A stretch of 61,880 bases of DNA from Bacillus sp. ISL-37 (GCF_018613315.1 NZ_JAGGQL010000013.1:1-61880), one strand, 5' to 3'. Positions 8,471 to 17,634 are shown, counted from the stretch's first letter. Notes: generated by a model from the sequence alone, not told the origin. Numbers and translations: made by a program.

Positions 8471-9070
8471 TTATTTTGGATTAAGCCCCTCATATTCAAC
8501 AAAAATACCCTTAAAATACTTCTTTTCTTTTACCATTTTGATTCCGGATTCCTTCATATAGCGACCTGTATCACGATTTAAATGGCAGCCATCACAAAGC
8601 CGCTTCCACGCCGGAGTCAGGACATCCTGCAGTGCCGCAAGCGATTTCGATTCTGTTCTGACATGCTCAAAGAGGACAATTTTCCCTCCTTGTTTACATA
8701 CTCTTCTCATTTCCTGAAAAACTTTTTGCGGATCACTAACAGAACAAAGAACAAGCGTGGCGACAACTGTATCAAACTCATCATCATTGAATGGAAGTGT
8801 CTCTGCCATCCCCTGATGGAACTCGACTGGCAGTTCAAATTCTTTCGCCCTGCGTTTTGCCTGATCAAGCATATGGGGATTTGGCTCCAATGTTACCAAC
8901 CGTTCCACCTTAACTTTAGAATAATAAGGAAAATTCGCACCAGTACCTGCGCCAATTTCAAGAACCTTCCCCTGTAGTCCAGAAACTATCTTTTTCCTGA
9001 TACGCGCTATCCACCTTTTCTCAAGAGGTCCCATTACAGTATCATAAAAAAAAGCAAACGATTTTCCCAA
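8471..9070 (-). CDS. Class I SAM-dependent methyltransferase
   Basis: A 199-residue cytoplasmic methyltransferase. Motif I is VLEIGAGTGANF (about residues 36-47), the acidic residue ending strand 2 is in TLEPNP, and post-I DTVVATLVLCSV follows; the arrangement is UbiE/METTL7-like. The start is TTG (TTGGGAAAATCG) behind AGGAGCACTTATT. Near the C-terminus 'LCDGCHLNRDTG' contains two Cys and may bind a metal or substrate. The methyl acceptor cannot be told. It lies downstream of the alcohol dehydrogenase gene, but a terminator separates them. Confidence 0.8.
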   Translation of the reverse strand: MGKSFAFFYDTVMGPLEKRWIARIRKKIVSGLQGKVLEIGAGTGANFPYYSKVKVERLVTLEPNPHMLDQAKRRAKEFELPVEFHQGMAETLPFNDDEFDTVVATLVLCSVSDPQKVFQEMRRVCKQGGKIVLFEHVRTESKSLAALQDVLTPAWKRLCDGCHLNRDTGRYMKESGIKMVKEKKYFKGIFVEYEGLNPK

Positions 9071-9116
9071 AATAAGTGCTCCTATCTGTTACGTTTTAAA
9101 CTATTATAATAAAAAA

Positions 9117-9150
9117 GGCCCTGGAAAAGCTATTGCTTTAGCCAGGACCC
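9117..9150 (-). terminator. Terminator of the alcohol dehydrogenase gene
   Basis: Read on the minus strand, GGTCCTGGCTAAAGC pairs with GCTTTTCCAGGGCC and is followed by a run of T. It lies just downstream of the alcohol dehydrogenase gene. Confidence 0.8.
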
Positions 9151-9218
9151 TTATTGGTGGCAACAATGTTTACCTGTTACCCATTCTTTTTGATTTTTCA
9201 AAATCAATATCAACAATC

Positions 9219-10352
9219 TTAAGGTTTTAAAATTACCTTAATACAGTCATCTTTACGGTCATTGAACATCTCATATCCTTTGGCTGCATCTTCAAGCGGA
9301 ATCTTATGCGTGATGATGTCAGTTGGGTCGAATTCACCATTAGAAACCATTTCGAATAGTTTTGGCATGTAGTGAATAACAGGAGCCTGTCCCATTTTCA
9401 TTGTAATATTGCGTTCGAAGAATCGGCCAAGCGGGAACATATTGTACCTTAATCCATAAACTCCGGTGATTTGCAAGGTTCCGAATTTACGAACAGCTGT
9501 ATGGGCAATTTCCAAAGCGGAAAGGGTTCCTCCTTGCAGCTTCAGTTTTTGTTCCACTTTTTCCACCACGGACTTCTTTCCATCCATTCCTACACAATCA
9601 ATTACTACGTCGGCACCGCCATCCGTCAAGTCCTGAAGGAATTTACCCGGATCATCTTCCTGTGTAAAATCAAAAATCTCTACACTATTTGTCTTTTTAG
9701 CATGCATCAGCCTGTAGTCGAGGTGATCGACAGCAATGACTCGCTTTGCCCCTTTCATCCAGGCAAATTTCTGCGTCATCAATCCAATTGGCCCGCTGCC
9801 AAGAACAATGACTGTATCTCCCTTTTTTACGCCAGCGTGCTCTACACTCCACCATGCTGTTGGAATGACATCCGACAGGAACAATAACGATTCATCCTCA
9901 AGCTCACATGATTCAGGTACTACAAATGATGTGAAATCAGCGTAAGGCACCTTTAAATACTCTGCCTGTCCACCCGGGTGATTGCCATATTGTTCGGTGT
10001 ACCCAAAATACGCCCCTGTATCTTTGTATTCATTAGTGTTATCACACTGGCTTTCCATCTGATTCTGGCAGTAGAAACATTCACCACATGAAACATTGAA
10101 AGGAATGACCACACGGTCCCCTTTTTTTAAATTCTTAACGCCAGGACCCACTTCTTCAACAATACCCATGGGTTCATGTCCGATGATGTAGCCTGGACGG
10201 AGAGGCATGTTGCCCTGATAAAGATGGAGATCCGACCCGCAAATAGCTGTTGAGGTAATCTTCACGATCATATCTTGTTCATGTTCTATTTTTGGTGCTT
10301 CTACGTTTTTCACTTGAACGTCTTTTGAACCTTGATAAGTAACTGCTTTCAT
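9219..10352 (-). CDS. adhB: Zinc-dependent alcohol dehydrogenase (AdhB/formaldehyde dehydrogenase-like)
   Basis: A 377-residue medium-chain dehydrogenase. Catalytic-zinc residues are in STAICGSDLHLYQG (Cys near 38) and GHEPMGIVEE (His-Glu near 60); the structural-zinc lobe has C-x2-C-x2-C spacing in SCGECFYCQNQMESQC; the NAD site is VIVLGSGPIGLM. It closely matches the AdhB family of B. subtilis as I recall it and has the length of glutathione-independent formaldehyde dehydrogenases. The ATG at 10352 follows GGGGTGGCGAATT; the longer frame upstream lacks support. Substrate remains uncertain. Confidence 0.85.
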   Translation of the reverse strand: MKAVTYQGSKDVQVKNVEAPKIEHEQDMIVKITSTAICGSDLHLYQGNMPLRPGYIIGHEPMGIVEEVGPGVKNLKKGDRVVIPFNVSCGECFYCQNQMESQCDNTNEYKDTGAYFGYTEQYGNHPGGQAEYLKVPYADFTSFVVPESCELEDESLLFLSDVIPTAWWSVEHAGVKKGDTVIVLGSGPIGLMTQKFAWMKGAKRVIAVDHLDYRLMHAKKTNSVEIFDFTQEDDPGKFLQDLTDGGADVVIDCVGMDGKKSVVEKVEQKLKLQGGTLSALEIAHTAVRKFGTLQITGVYGLRYNMFPLGRFFERNITMKMGQAPVIHYMPKLFEMVSNGEFDPTDIITHKIPLEDAAKGYEMFNDRKDDCIKVILKP

Positions 10353-10496
10353 AATTCGCCACCCCATTCCAGTTAAGTACATTTTATGTTTCCCCCCAAC
10401 TTATCAGAGAAAACACCTATGGAAGTTTTTCCAATAATTAGCTCTGTACATAAACTACCCTTCAATAAAGCAAGTTATAAAATGGAGGTGTTGAAA

Positions 10497-10697
10497 ATGA
10501 AAAATAAACAGCCTGGAAGTAAAAACCTTCCTGACTTCAAGGAAATGACAGACCGAGTTATGGCAGAACCTGCAAATGGTCCGCAGCTGGTCATTAAAAC
10601 AAATCTGGACCCGAGTGATGCAACAGAGGATAACCCTTATTTCAAAAACGACCAAATCACCGATTCTGAACAATTTAAAGAATATTTCAAGGAGTAG
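10497..10697 (+). CDS. Small protein upstream of csgA, YbxH-like
   Basis: A 66-residue acidic protein beginning MKNKQPGSKNLPDFKEMTDR. The ATG at 10497 has a textbook ribosome-binding site (GGAGGTG, 6 bases spacing). It sits two bases before csgA, as I recall ybxH doing in B. subtilis, so it is probably co-expressed in the developing spore. The homology to YbxH is from memory and moderate. No catalytic motif is present. Confidence 0.65.
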   Translation: MKNKQPGSKNLPDFKEMTDRVMAEPANGPQLVIKTNLDPSDATEDNPYFKNDQITDSEQFKEYFKE

Positions 10698-10699
10698 AT

Positions 10700-10951
10700 A
10701 TGGAAAAAACACAGGCTTATTTACGCGAAATCATTTCCAATTACACAGAGACGTATCCACTTAGCAAGAAGATTTATCAACGCTTAGAACAAGGTGATTA
10801 TCCTTCTGAGGGTGACTTTGTCAGGGACCTAACGACTGAAGAAATAGAATTTTTGAATAAAATCCTCCCTGAAGCGATTGAATATGCAAAAAATGAATTA
10901 GATGAAAAAAGAGCACAACAATTAAATGAAGTATATGAATTACTCTATTGA
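10700..10951 (+). CDS. csgA: SigG-dependent spore protein CsgA
   Basis: An 83-residue acidic helical protein. The C-terminal half (FVRDLTTEEIEFLNKILPEA, then YAKNELDEKRAQQLNEVYELL) matches the CsgA family, made in the forespore under sigma-G; its molecular role is unknown. It follows its partner gene by two bases and is followed by a strong terminator. The ribosome-binding site AAGGAG lies at the end of the preceding gene. Confidence 0.8.
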   Translation: MEKTQAYLREIISNYTETYPLSKKIYQRLEQGDYPSEGDFVRDLTTEEIEFLNKILPEAIEYAKNELDEKRAQQLNEVYELLY

Positions 10952-10994
10952 ACAGTGTAAATCATTACCACTTTTACACATTAAAAGATATAAA

Positions 10995-11027
10995 AAACAG
11001 CAGAAGAGTAATCTGCTGTTTTTTTAC
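10995..11027 (+). terminator. Terminator after csgA
   Basis: Stem AAACAGCAGA/TCTGCTGTTT with an AGAGTAA loop, followed by a run of T. Confidence 0.88.
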
Positions 11028-11087
11028 TAATTAATTTTTATAAACTATTTTGCTTTCATCAAAAGAAAAGTGAAATGTGAAATAGAC

Positions 11088-11948
11088 TTAACTATTCACT
11101 GAAGCTGCATGCTCTTCGATGGGCTCCTCACCAGTTTTGTCCCTGTGATAAAGCGCATTGATTTCCCCTCCAAGGACAAGTGCGAGTCCAGTCAGGAATA
11201 ACCACAGCATCAATACGATGACTCCGCCAATGCTGCCATATGTGGCTGAGTAGTTTCCAAAGTTACTAACGTAAAAAGAAAATCCAAGGGAAATCAACTG
11301 CCAAACAACTGTTGCGAAAATCGCTCCTGGTATTACATGCTTGAAAGGATAATGTTTATTTGGAGCTACTCGATATAAGCCTGCCAAAACTGCTGCCATT
11401 ACGACTAAAGCTACAACCCATCTAACAATGGTGAACACAATTTCAAAAGGCTCCGGGATTTGGATGAAAGATTGGATTGTATCCATGATTACCCTGCCAA
11501 ATACCGGCAAGAGGAGCGCCACAACAAACGCCAGGATCAGTCCGAGTGTAAGCATAATAGATACGAGCCTTGCCTTGATGAATGATCTTGTTTCCTCTAC
11601 ATCAAACGCAATATTCATTGCTTTTATAAAAGCATTCATCCCACTTGATGCTGACCAAATCGTACCTATGATACCAAAAGTAAGCAGTCCTCCGTTTCGT
11701 TCGCTAACCAGTTTGACAACATTATCTCGTAATAATTCAGCTGATTGCGAGGGCAATAATTTATTCACGACAATTATTGCTTGCTGGGGATCAATATTTA
11801 AATAAGGAACAATTGCTATCAATAGGATCAGCAACGGAAACAATGCCAGCATATAATAATACGCCTGTTGAGCAGCCAAGCCCGTTGCCCGATCTTTTTT
11901 CAGCTCGCCCAGCAGGCTCTTTCCGTAGTACTTAATTTTCTCTTTCAA
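11088..11948 (-). CDS. YihY/virulence factor BrkB family membrane protein
   Basis: A 286-residue protein with six hydrophobic helices, of the YihY family (formerly mis-called RNase BN). Typical landmarks are 'AQQAYYYMLALFPLLILLIAI' near the start and 'FSFYVSNFGNYSATYGSIGGVIVLMLWLF' near residues 225-255. The start is TTG at 11948 with GAGGTGAGCC upstream. The acidic C-terminal tail is cytoplasmic. Biochemical function of the family is unsettled; B. subtilis YfkH is the likely counterpart. Confidence 0.82.
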   Translation of the reverse strand: MKEKIKYYGKSLLGELKKDRATGLAAQQAYYYMLALFPLLILLIAIVPYLNIDPQQAIIVVNKLLPSQSAELLRDNVVKLVSERNGGLLTFGIIGTIWSASSGMNAFIKAMNIAFDVEETRSFIKARLVSIMLTLGLILAFVVALLLPVFGRVIMDTIQSFIQIPEPFEIVFTIVRWVVALVVMAAVLAGLYRVAPNKHYPFKHVIPGAIFATVVWQLISLGFSFYVSNFGNYSATYGSIGGVIVLMLWLFLTGLALVLGGEINALYHRDKTGEEPIEEHAASVNS

Positions 11949-12046
11949 TTATGGCTCACCTCTCATTGACGTTTAAGTATGCTTGTCTTTTCCCCGTCAT
12001 GAGAGGTTTTAATCATGACAAAAAATCCTATTATAATGCAAGGAAC

Positions 12047-12210
12047 AAAAAGCGCAAGCGCCTCGTTCAGCCCCGACAAGCGCTGGAGGGCCGACCGGTG
12101 AAGTCGTTCTTTGACTTCATTGGGCGGACCGAAGCGACTCGAGGGGCTAGGCGCTGGAGCTGGATTAAGAAAACTCCATGTAGTTCTCCACAACTAAATA
12201 ATTTTATAAT
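12047..12210 (+). repeat. Structured 117-bp intergenic repeat, copy 1
   Basis: The core (12047-12163) begins AAAAGCGCAAGCGCC and ends AGGCGCTGGAGCTGG. Outer arms AGCGCC..AGCCCC pair with GGGGCT.AGGCGCT, and an inner stem CCG..GTGAAGTC/GACTTCATT..CGG closes on GTTCTTT. About 45 further bases after the core are shared with copy 3 only. A reading frame across it is an artefact of the repeat. Confidence 0.9.
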
Positions 12211-12222
12211 TTTCTAAGAAAC

Positions 12223-12247
12223 AAAAAAGACCATCGCTGGTCTTTTT
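12223..12247. terminator. Terminator after yteA
   Basis: Stem AAAAGACCA/TGGTCTTTTT with a TCGC loop; serves the minus-strand yteA gene. Confidence 0.8.
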
Positions 12248-12254
12248 CACATTT

Positions 12255-13010
12255 CTACTTATCGCCCTCTACATATGGATCATGTTCATAAGCTGGAAGG
12301 TCGCCAAAGGAGGTCATAATTCCCTCTTCATCGAGCTCGTTTTCGTACTTCTCATGCTGCTTATTTGGGTAAACGGTTATTTCCTTGCCGGTAATATCGT
12401 TACCAATAAAATTCTCAAAATCCTCAACATACCCTACATTCTCTTCTGACTCAATATAAGTGTCATTATAGTGGTTCTGTGGCGTCACAAAATCAGAAGG
12501 AGTTTCTGATGTACCCCAGCTAGAAACCTCTTGCCAGGAATCTTCTGCATCAAAGGCAACATTTTCATCCTTGTTATCAAGATCGAATTTTCCAAAAGGC
12601 GGCATGAGCACACCTTCTTCTATAGGTCGGTTATGGGAAACGGTGCGGTCAGGTGTATGTTCAATACAAAAGGTCGTTTCTGGTACAGCTCGAAGACGCT
12701 CATAGGGAATTTCACGCCCGCAAGCCTCGCATTTTCCATATGTTCCTTTTTCAATGGCCTGTATGGCTTTATCTATACTTTGGATTTGATATTCTACATG
12801 ATCGTTCAGTGCAATATCCTTCTCCCGTTCATATAACTCGGTTCCTTCATCCCCTGGATGGTTATCATAACTCGAAAGCTCACCAGTTGACTCATGAGCA
12901 TGTCCACTTCTCAGGTCAAAATGGTCATTCCCGTCAAGGTGGGATTCAAGGTCTTGTTTGTTTTTGAGAAGCTCTGCCTTGAATGCCGACAGTTGCCCTT
13001 GTGTTAGCAT
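12255..13010 (-). CDS. yteA: DksA/TraR-type zinc-finger protein YteA
   Basis: A 251-residue acidic protein of the YteA family. The N-terminal coiled coil contains 'HPGDEGTELYEREKDIAL', and a TraR/DksA-type zinc finger follows as CEACGREIPYERL..PETTFCIEH (about residues 94-118). The C-terminal half is acidic and disordered, as in the sporulation-linked YteA family. The ATG is preceded by AAAGGAGCAGCTG. It may act on RNA polymerase like DksA, but that is inferred; family function is not established. Confidence 0.85.
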   Translation of the reverse strand: MLTQGQLSAFKAELLKNKQDLESHLDGNDHFDLRSGHAHESTGELSSYDNHPGDEGTELYEREKDIALNDHVEYQIQSIDKAIQAIEKGTYGKCEACGREIPYERLRAVPETTFCIEHTPDRTVSHNRPIEEGVLMPPFGKFDLDNKDENVAFDAEDSWQEVSSWGTSETPSDFVTPQNHYNDTYIESEENVGYVEDFENFIGNDITGKEITVYPNKQHEKYENELDEEGIMTSFGDLPAYEHDPYVEGDK

Positions 13011-13162
13011 ATCAGCTGCTCCTTTCGTTAAATCGATTTTTATTAGCTTGCTGCAATCTGCTCTATTTAATAAAAGGTAATAAGTGTTATCTTTCCCGCA
13101 AGTACCATTATTGCAGTAGAAGTCATAGTATATATGACAACTTATAACGAGGAGTGATGCCT

Positions 13163-13942
13163 ATGCCTTTATTTGTAAATGGATATGTTTCACCACAGGT
13201 TTTTAGAAATAGCGATAAAATTGCAGAGCAGAGCAACCAGGAGAAATTTCGTCTAAACTATTTACAAGAAATCCTGAATGAGCAGCAAAAGTTCAATGAT
13301 GAGTTAACAGGCAGCGTAACAAAATTCGATCGCAACCTGGAGCATAACAGACAAGAACAATATACTCAGTTTCAGGAAATGGTTTCTTTTCTGGCGAAAC
13401 AGGAGAATTTTTCAGAAAAAGTCATGGAAAACATCTCAGAACAAAAAGAATCCACAACTGAAATCGATGATAAACTGATCAAGCTCGAAGAAATGCACGA
13501 ACAATTTTCAAAAGCACTTTTGAATCGGGAGTTAACAAGCGAGGCGATTTTGAACCAGCTTGCCCATCAGCAATCAATGATTCAGGACTTGAACCGAAAG
13601 CTTCTTGAATATGAAGATGTCACTAAAGCACTGGTTATCCAGGCTAAAAAGCAAGAAGAGCTGCAGGATATGCTGGCAAAACATGCAGACTTGCAGGGAA
13701 TATTCCATGAAACAATTATGGAACGACTCGGGAAACAAGATGCTGTTGGTGAAACAATCACCGATCAACTTGGCGACATCAAGATATCTTTATCGCAAAA
13801 AGCTAACTCAATCCTTGAAAAAATTGAAGAACAGTCCTCCAAATTCTCGCAGTTTTTCTTAAGCCTTATCATGCCCAATATCACTCAAAAGAAAATTATT
13901 AAAGGTAAAACGTTTAAGACAAAAACAAAACAGGAAAGATAA
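13163..13942 (+). CDS. Coiled-coil protein of unknown function
   Basis: A 259-residue protein that is almost entirely predicted coiled coil from about residue 20 to 225, rich in Glu, Gln, Lys and Leu, after a short N-terminus MPLFVNGYVSPQVF. A basic tail (KKIIKGKTFKTKTKQER) ends it. No membrane segment is visible, though 'FSQFFLSLIMPNI' near residue 233 is hydrophobic. The ATG at 13163 is chosen over two upstream starts because GAGGAG is 8 bases away. The family is not recognised. It is followed at once by repeat copy 2. Confidence 0.65.
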   Translation: MPLFVNGYVSPQVFRNSDKIAEQSNQEKFRLNYLQEILNEQQKFNDELTGSVTKFDRNLEHNRQEQYTQFQEMVSFLAKQENFSEKVMENISEQKESTTEIDDKLIKLEEMHEQFSKALLNRELTSEAILNQLAHQQSMIQDLNRKLLEYEDVTKALVIQAKKQEELQDMLAKHADLQGIFHETIMERLGKQDAVGETITDQLGDIKISLSQKANSILEKIEEQSSKFSQFFLSLIMPNITQKKIIKGKTFKTKTKQER

Positions 13943-13943
13943 G

Positions 13944-14060
13944 AAAAGCGCAAGCGCCTTGTTCAGCCCCGACAAGCGCTGGAGGGCCTGACAGTGAAGT
14001 CGTTCTTTGACTTCATTGGCAGGACCGAAGCGACTCGAGGGGCTAGGCGCTGGAGCTGGA
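13944..14060 (+). repeat. Structured 117-bp intergenic repeat, copy 2
   Basis: Same outer arms as copy 1 but the inner stem differs on both sides: CCTGACAGTGAAGTC pairs with GACTTCATTGGCAGG, where copies 1 and 3 have CCG and CGG. The paired change preserves base pairing. It directly follows the coiled-coil gene. Confidence 0.9.
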
Positions 14061-14100
14061 CAATTATCGAAGTGAAATTTATACTTTCTTATCTGTTAAA

Positions 14101-14130
14101 AAAAGCATTGGCAAATTGCCAATGCTTTTG
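14101..14130 (-). terminator. Terminator of the LysM-3D protein gene
   Basis: Stem AAAAGCATTGGCAA/TTGCCAATGCTTTT, followed on the minus strand by more T residues. Confidence 0.88.
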
Positions 14131-14164
14131 CGAACTACATCCCATCAGATTTCTATACTAATTT

Positions 14165-14935
14165 TTAATCCAAGATTGTAACTTTCACTTGCTTTCTTCC
14201 CCACTGAAGAGCAGCGCTTTGAGTAGGGATAAAGACATCAATGCGGTTTCCTTTGATGGCTCCGCCAATATCTTCAGCAGTGGCATAGCCATAGCCTTCA
14301 ACATATACTTTAGATCCAAGAGGAATAACAGTTGGATCAACAGCAATTACTTTTGCATTTGGGTTTGCTTTCAGGTCCACACCTGTCTTTGTAATCCCTG
14401 AGCATCCTGTACAATTGGCTGTATAAGCTGTCGCTTCAACGGTAATCTGGTTTGTCGCTGCTGCAGGCTTTGTTGCAGCTGGTTGTGCTGTGACCTGAGT
14501 TGCAGGTGCAGCTGCGGGCGTTGCAACCGGAGTTGCAGCCGGCTTGGCAGACTTTTTCTCAACCTTCATATCAGCTGGCATGTTTGTATACACAGTCAGA
14601 CTCATTCCAGGATGAATAAGGTCTGATGATAATTTATTCCAATCTTTAAGATCATTTACTGTAACACCGTAAGCCTTAGATATACTCCAAAGTGTATCAC
14701 CTTTTCTAACTTGTGCATATTTAATAGGAGATACTTCTAGTAAATCGTTTGGATGAATTACATCACTCGATAAGTTATTCCATTTTTTTAGTGAATCTAC
14801 TGTTACGCCGTATTCCTTAGAAATACCCCAAAGTGTATCACCCTTATGTACGACGATTTCCTCTGCCTGTGCTTGTGTGCCGGCAGCTCCAGAAATTGCC
14901 GCTGCTGCAACCAAAGATAATAATGACTTTTTCAT
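14165..14935 (-). CDS. yocH: Secreted LysM-3D cell-wall protein, YocH-like
   Basis: A 256-residue exported protein. It has a signal peptide (MKKSLLSLVAAAAISGAAG, cleavage near AQA), two LysM modules (HKGDTLWGISKEYGVT and RKGDTLWSISKAYGVT), an Ala/Pro/Thr linker, and a C-terminal 3D domain with TAYTANCTG, VDPTVIPLGSKVYVEG and the A.DIGGAIKGNRIDVF motif carrying catalytic Asp residues. Such proteins bind peptidoglycan and probably act as lytic transglycosylases. The ATG at 14935 follows GGGAGGCAAACAA. It is a single-gene unit. Confidence 0.88.
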   Translation of the reverse strand: MKKSLLSLVAAAAISGAAGTQAQAEEIVVHKGDTLWGISKEYGVTVDSLKKWNNLSSDVIHPNDLLEVSPIKYAQVRKGDTLWSISKAYGVTVNDLKDWNKLSSDLIHPGMSLTVYTNMPADMKVEKKSAKPAATPVATPAAAPATQVTAQPAATKPAAATNQITVEATAYTANCTGCSGITKTGVDLKANPNAKVIAVDPTVIPLGSKVYVEGYGYATAEDIGGAIKGNRIDVFIPTQSAALQWGRKQVKVTILD

Positions 14936-15198
14936 TTGTTTGCCTCCCATCGGCTAATTTTTATCACGTGAATTATCGTAACATAGAATTTCGGTACAAA
15001 AAGAACAAGCACATTTAAATTGGATTACGAGAATAACAGAATTATAACGAGAACATGTCATTTTTACTGAAAATTTTGACTATATAATACTTTCGTAGGA
15101 ATAGTTTCTAGTTTATTTGAAAATTATTCTATGTAATTCCTATGAATCCACTTTTTCCCTTCGAGTTTAGATTAATAGTTTGGGTTCTGACCTGCTAC

Positions 15199-15260
15199 AT
15201 TGGTGACCTATTATACCCTTTTTTGAATTTTTAGGGCACCAATCAGCTTCATTGGTGACC
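15199..15260. repeat. 52-bp-period hairpin repeat, short copy (CACCAAT/ATTGGTG type)
   Basis: ATTGGTGACC occurs twice 52 bases apart (15199 and 15251), the second as the right arm of a CACCAAT/ATTGGTG hairpin. This matches the long array at 40132-40345. The rest of the 14936-15341 interval holds nothing else that I recognise. Confidence 0.7.
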
Positions 15261-15341
15261 TCATTTTAGAATTACTGATAGTTTCGAGGCATCGGCAATT
15301 ATTAAATACGAGGACGCCACTTAGATATGATTATCCCAATA

Positions 15342-15378
15342 AAAAAGCTAAAATCCCCGAAGAGGATTTTAGCTTTTT
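15342..15378 (-). terminator. Terminator of the formate dehydrogenase gene
   Basis: Stem AAAAAGCTAAAATCC/GGATTTTAGCTTTTT, ideal for the minus-strand gene ending at 15385. Confidence 0.92.
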
Positions 15379-15384
15379 ACTTCT

Positions 15385-17445
15385 TTATGCGATTGTTTCG
15401 ATTTTAACTGCACATGCTTTAAATTCTGCTGTGCCGGATATAGGGTCATATTCATTAAGAGTGAGGACGTTGGTTGGAACTTCGGACCAGTGAAAACTCA
15501 TGAAAACGAGTCCCGGAACTACCTGTTCTGTTATCTTCGCTTTTACATCAAGAGTTCCTCGCCGTGAACTTACCCTTACAAGATCGCCGTCATTAATATG
15601 AAGGCGCAGTGCATCTTCGGGATGAATATCCAAGGTTTCCTCTGTTTGTTTAATTTTCACCCCTGCTGCATAGTGCCGGGTCTGGGTATGAGTATTGTAG
15701 GACTCATACCTCCTTCCGGTCGTCAAGGTAAAAGGATATTGTTCATCAGGCTGTTCCAAAGGTGGTGTGAATTCAACTGGTACGAAACTGGAGCGCTTTT
15801 CATTTTCTTTTTCAGCATGGAACCTTTCATGAAGTACTTTCGTGCCAGGATGAGTATCATCTGGACATGGATAGTGGATTCCATACTCTTTATCAAGACG
15901 TGCATATGATATGCCGCCATACATCTCCCAAGCAAGTTCTCTGACTTCATTCCAAATCTCTTCGCTTGAACTATACCCCATTGGATAGCCCATCCTCGTG
16001 GAGAGTTCACACAATATCTCCCAATCTTCTTTCACTCCTGGCTGCGCAGTGACCGCGGTGCGTACACGCTGTACTCTCCTGTCTGTATTTGTGTATGTCC
16101 CGTCAACTTCGCCCCATGACTTGGCTGGAAGCACGACATCTGCCATCTCAGCTGTTTCTGTCATAAAGATATCTTGAACTATAAGGAAATCGAGTTTTTC
16201 TAATAAGCTTCTCGTATGGTTCATATGAACATCTGCAACTAGCGGATTTTCCCCTATGCAATATAATGCTTTGATTTCACCGGTTTCGATTTTATCGAAG
16301 GCCCTTGTCTGGGTGTCACCGACTTTTTTACTGATTGCTATATTCCATTTTTTCTCATAGCGTGCCCGGTACCCGTCGTCCAATAAGCTTACAGCACCGG
16401 TAAGCTGGTTCGGTAAACAGCCCATATCTCCCGCGCCCTGGACGTTATTCTGTCCTCTTAAAGGCATGATACCGGAACCTCGTTTCCCGATATGGCCACT
16501 CAGCAATGCAAGGTTGGCAATATCGAATACATTGTTCACTCCACAGTGATGTTCTGTAATACCAAGTGTATAAGCGATCATAGCCTTGTCAGCATTTGCA
16601 TACAAGCGAGCAACCTCTATGATATCTTCTGCAGCCAATCCTGTGATTTCAGCTGAATATTCCGGTGTGTATTGTTCAACCTTTGACAACAACACATCAA
16701 AATCTTCAGTGTGCCTGCCAATGAAGCCTTCATCATACAGTTTTTCAGTTATGATAACTCTAATAATTGCGTTGATCAGCGCAATATCTGTACCAACGTT
16801 AATTTGCAGATGTTTATGAGCTGACTTGACCATATCAATTCTTCGTGGGTCAATCACGATTATCTTGAGACCGCCTTTGGCAGCTTTTTTGATTCTATTT
16901 CCAATGATCGGATGGGCTTCCGTTGTATTGGAACCCATTAATAAAAGCACCTCAGCCTCATCAATATCTTCTAATGTATTTGTTGGGAAACCGCTTCCAA
17001 AAACAGTCGCCAGACCGGCGACACTAGGAGCGTGTCAGGTTCGATTACAGCCATCAATATTATTGCTTCCGACAGCAGTCCTCATGAACTTCTGGGTAAC
17101 ATAGTTCGATTCATTGGTCGTACGGGCACATGCGAACATCGAAACTGATTCTGGACCAAAATTATCTCTTAAATCAGACAATCGGTTTGCGATGTAATCA
17201 TATGCTTCATCCCATGTAGCCTTTACCAGTTCTCCTGCTTTTCTGATCATAGGTGTATTTAATCGTTTCGGAGCGTGGACATATTGATAGGCAAAAGCAC
17301 CTTTTACACATGTCTGTCCTTTATTTACCGGCGCTTCTTTGTCTCCTCTGATTTTAACAATCTTATTATCTTCTACTTCCAATATCAAACCGCAGCCTGT
17401 ACCACAATAACCACAGACCGTCTTAACCTGGCTAATCGATGACAT
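15385..17445 (-). CDS. fdhF: Selenocysteine-containing formate dehydrogenase alpha subunit (FdhF type)
   Basis: One 686-residue molybdopterin enzyme oxidising formate to CO2, read through an in-frame UGA (17035-17037) at residue 137. The 4Fe-4S ligands are Cys11, Cys14, Cys18 and Cys46. Sequence on both sides of the UGA, DGCNRT-U-HAPSVAGL, aligns with E. coli FdhF CCARV-U-HGPSVAGL, where U is the Mo-binding selenocysteine. A SECIS-like hairpin follows the UGA. Both halves are in the same frame, so there is no frameshift. The start ATG has GGAGGGGAAGCT upstream. Length and architecture match FDH-H (715 aa) and not the larger Bacillus YrhE/YjgC. No hydrogenase genes adjoin, and selA/selB/selC/selD are not in the window. 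Confidence 0.93.
17006..17022 (-). promoter_or_regulatory. SECIS-like hairpin in the fdhF reading frame
   Basis: On the mRNA the stem GTCGCC/GGCGAC closes a GGTCT apical loop. GGTCT begins 18 bases after the UGA. The E. coli fdhF element has the same GGTCT loop at the same distance. Bacterial SelB binds such an element to insert selenocysteine. Confidence 0.85.
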
Positions 17446-17597
17446 AGCTTCCCCTCCGGCATTTTAGATAAATTCCTCTTACTTCCATAGTAGTCTAAAT
17501 TTTCAAAGCGATGTAGAAAATCGAAAAGATTTTTTTGTCATATTTCCAACATTTTTTCGACAAATTTTGATTTTGGCCCTCAGAAAGTATAAAAAAT

Positions 17598-17620
17598 AAG
17601 GCAGGATCACCTCCTGCCTT
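17598..17620 (-). terminator. Terminator of the histidine kinase gene
   Basis: Stem AAGGCAGGA/TCCTGCCTT, followed on the minus strand by ATTTTTTATAC. Confidence 0.85.
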
Positions 17621-17634
17621 ACTCAGACTTTCTA

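Noticed and set aside
12047-12210. An 88-residue plus-strand protein
   Set aside because: The frame runs through the 117-bp repeat and has no ribosome-binding site.
14951-15100. WalR box upstream of yocH
   Set aside because: A TGTTAT and a GTAAT half-site are present, but the spacing is three bases rather than five.
15385-17445. Two separate genes or a frameshifted pseudogene for formate dehydrogenase
   Set aside because: The two open frames are in the same phase and separated only by UGA at the known Sec position, with a SECIS hairpin after it.
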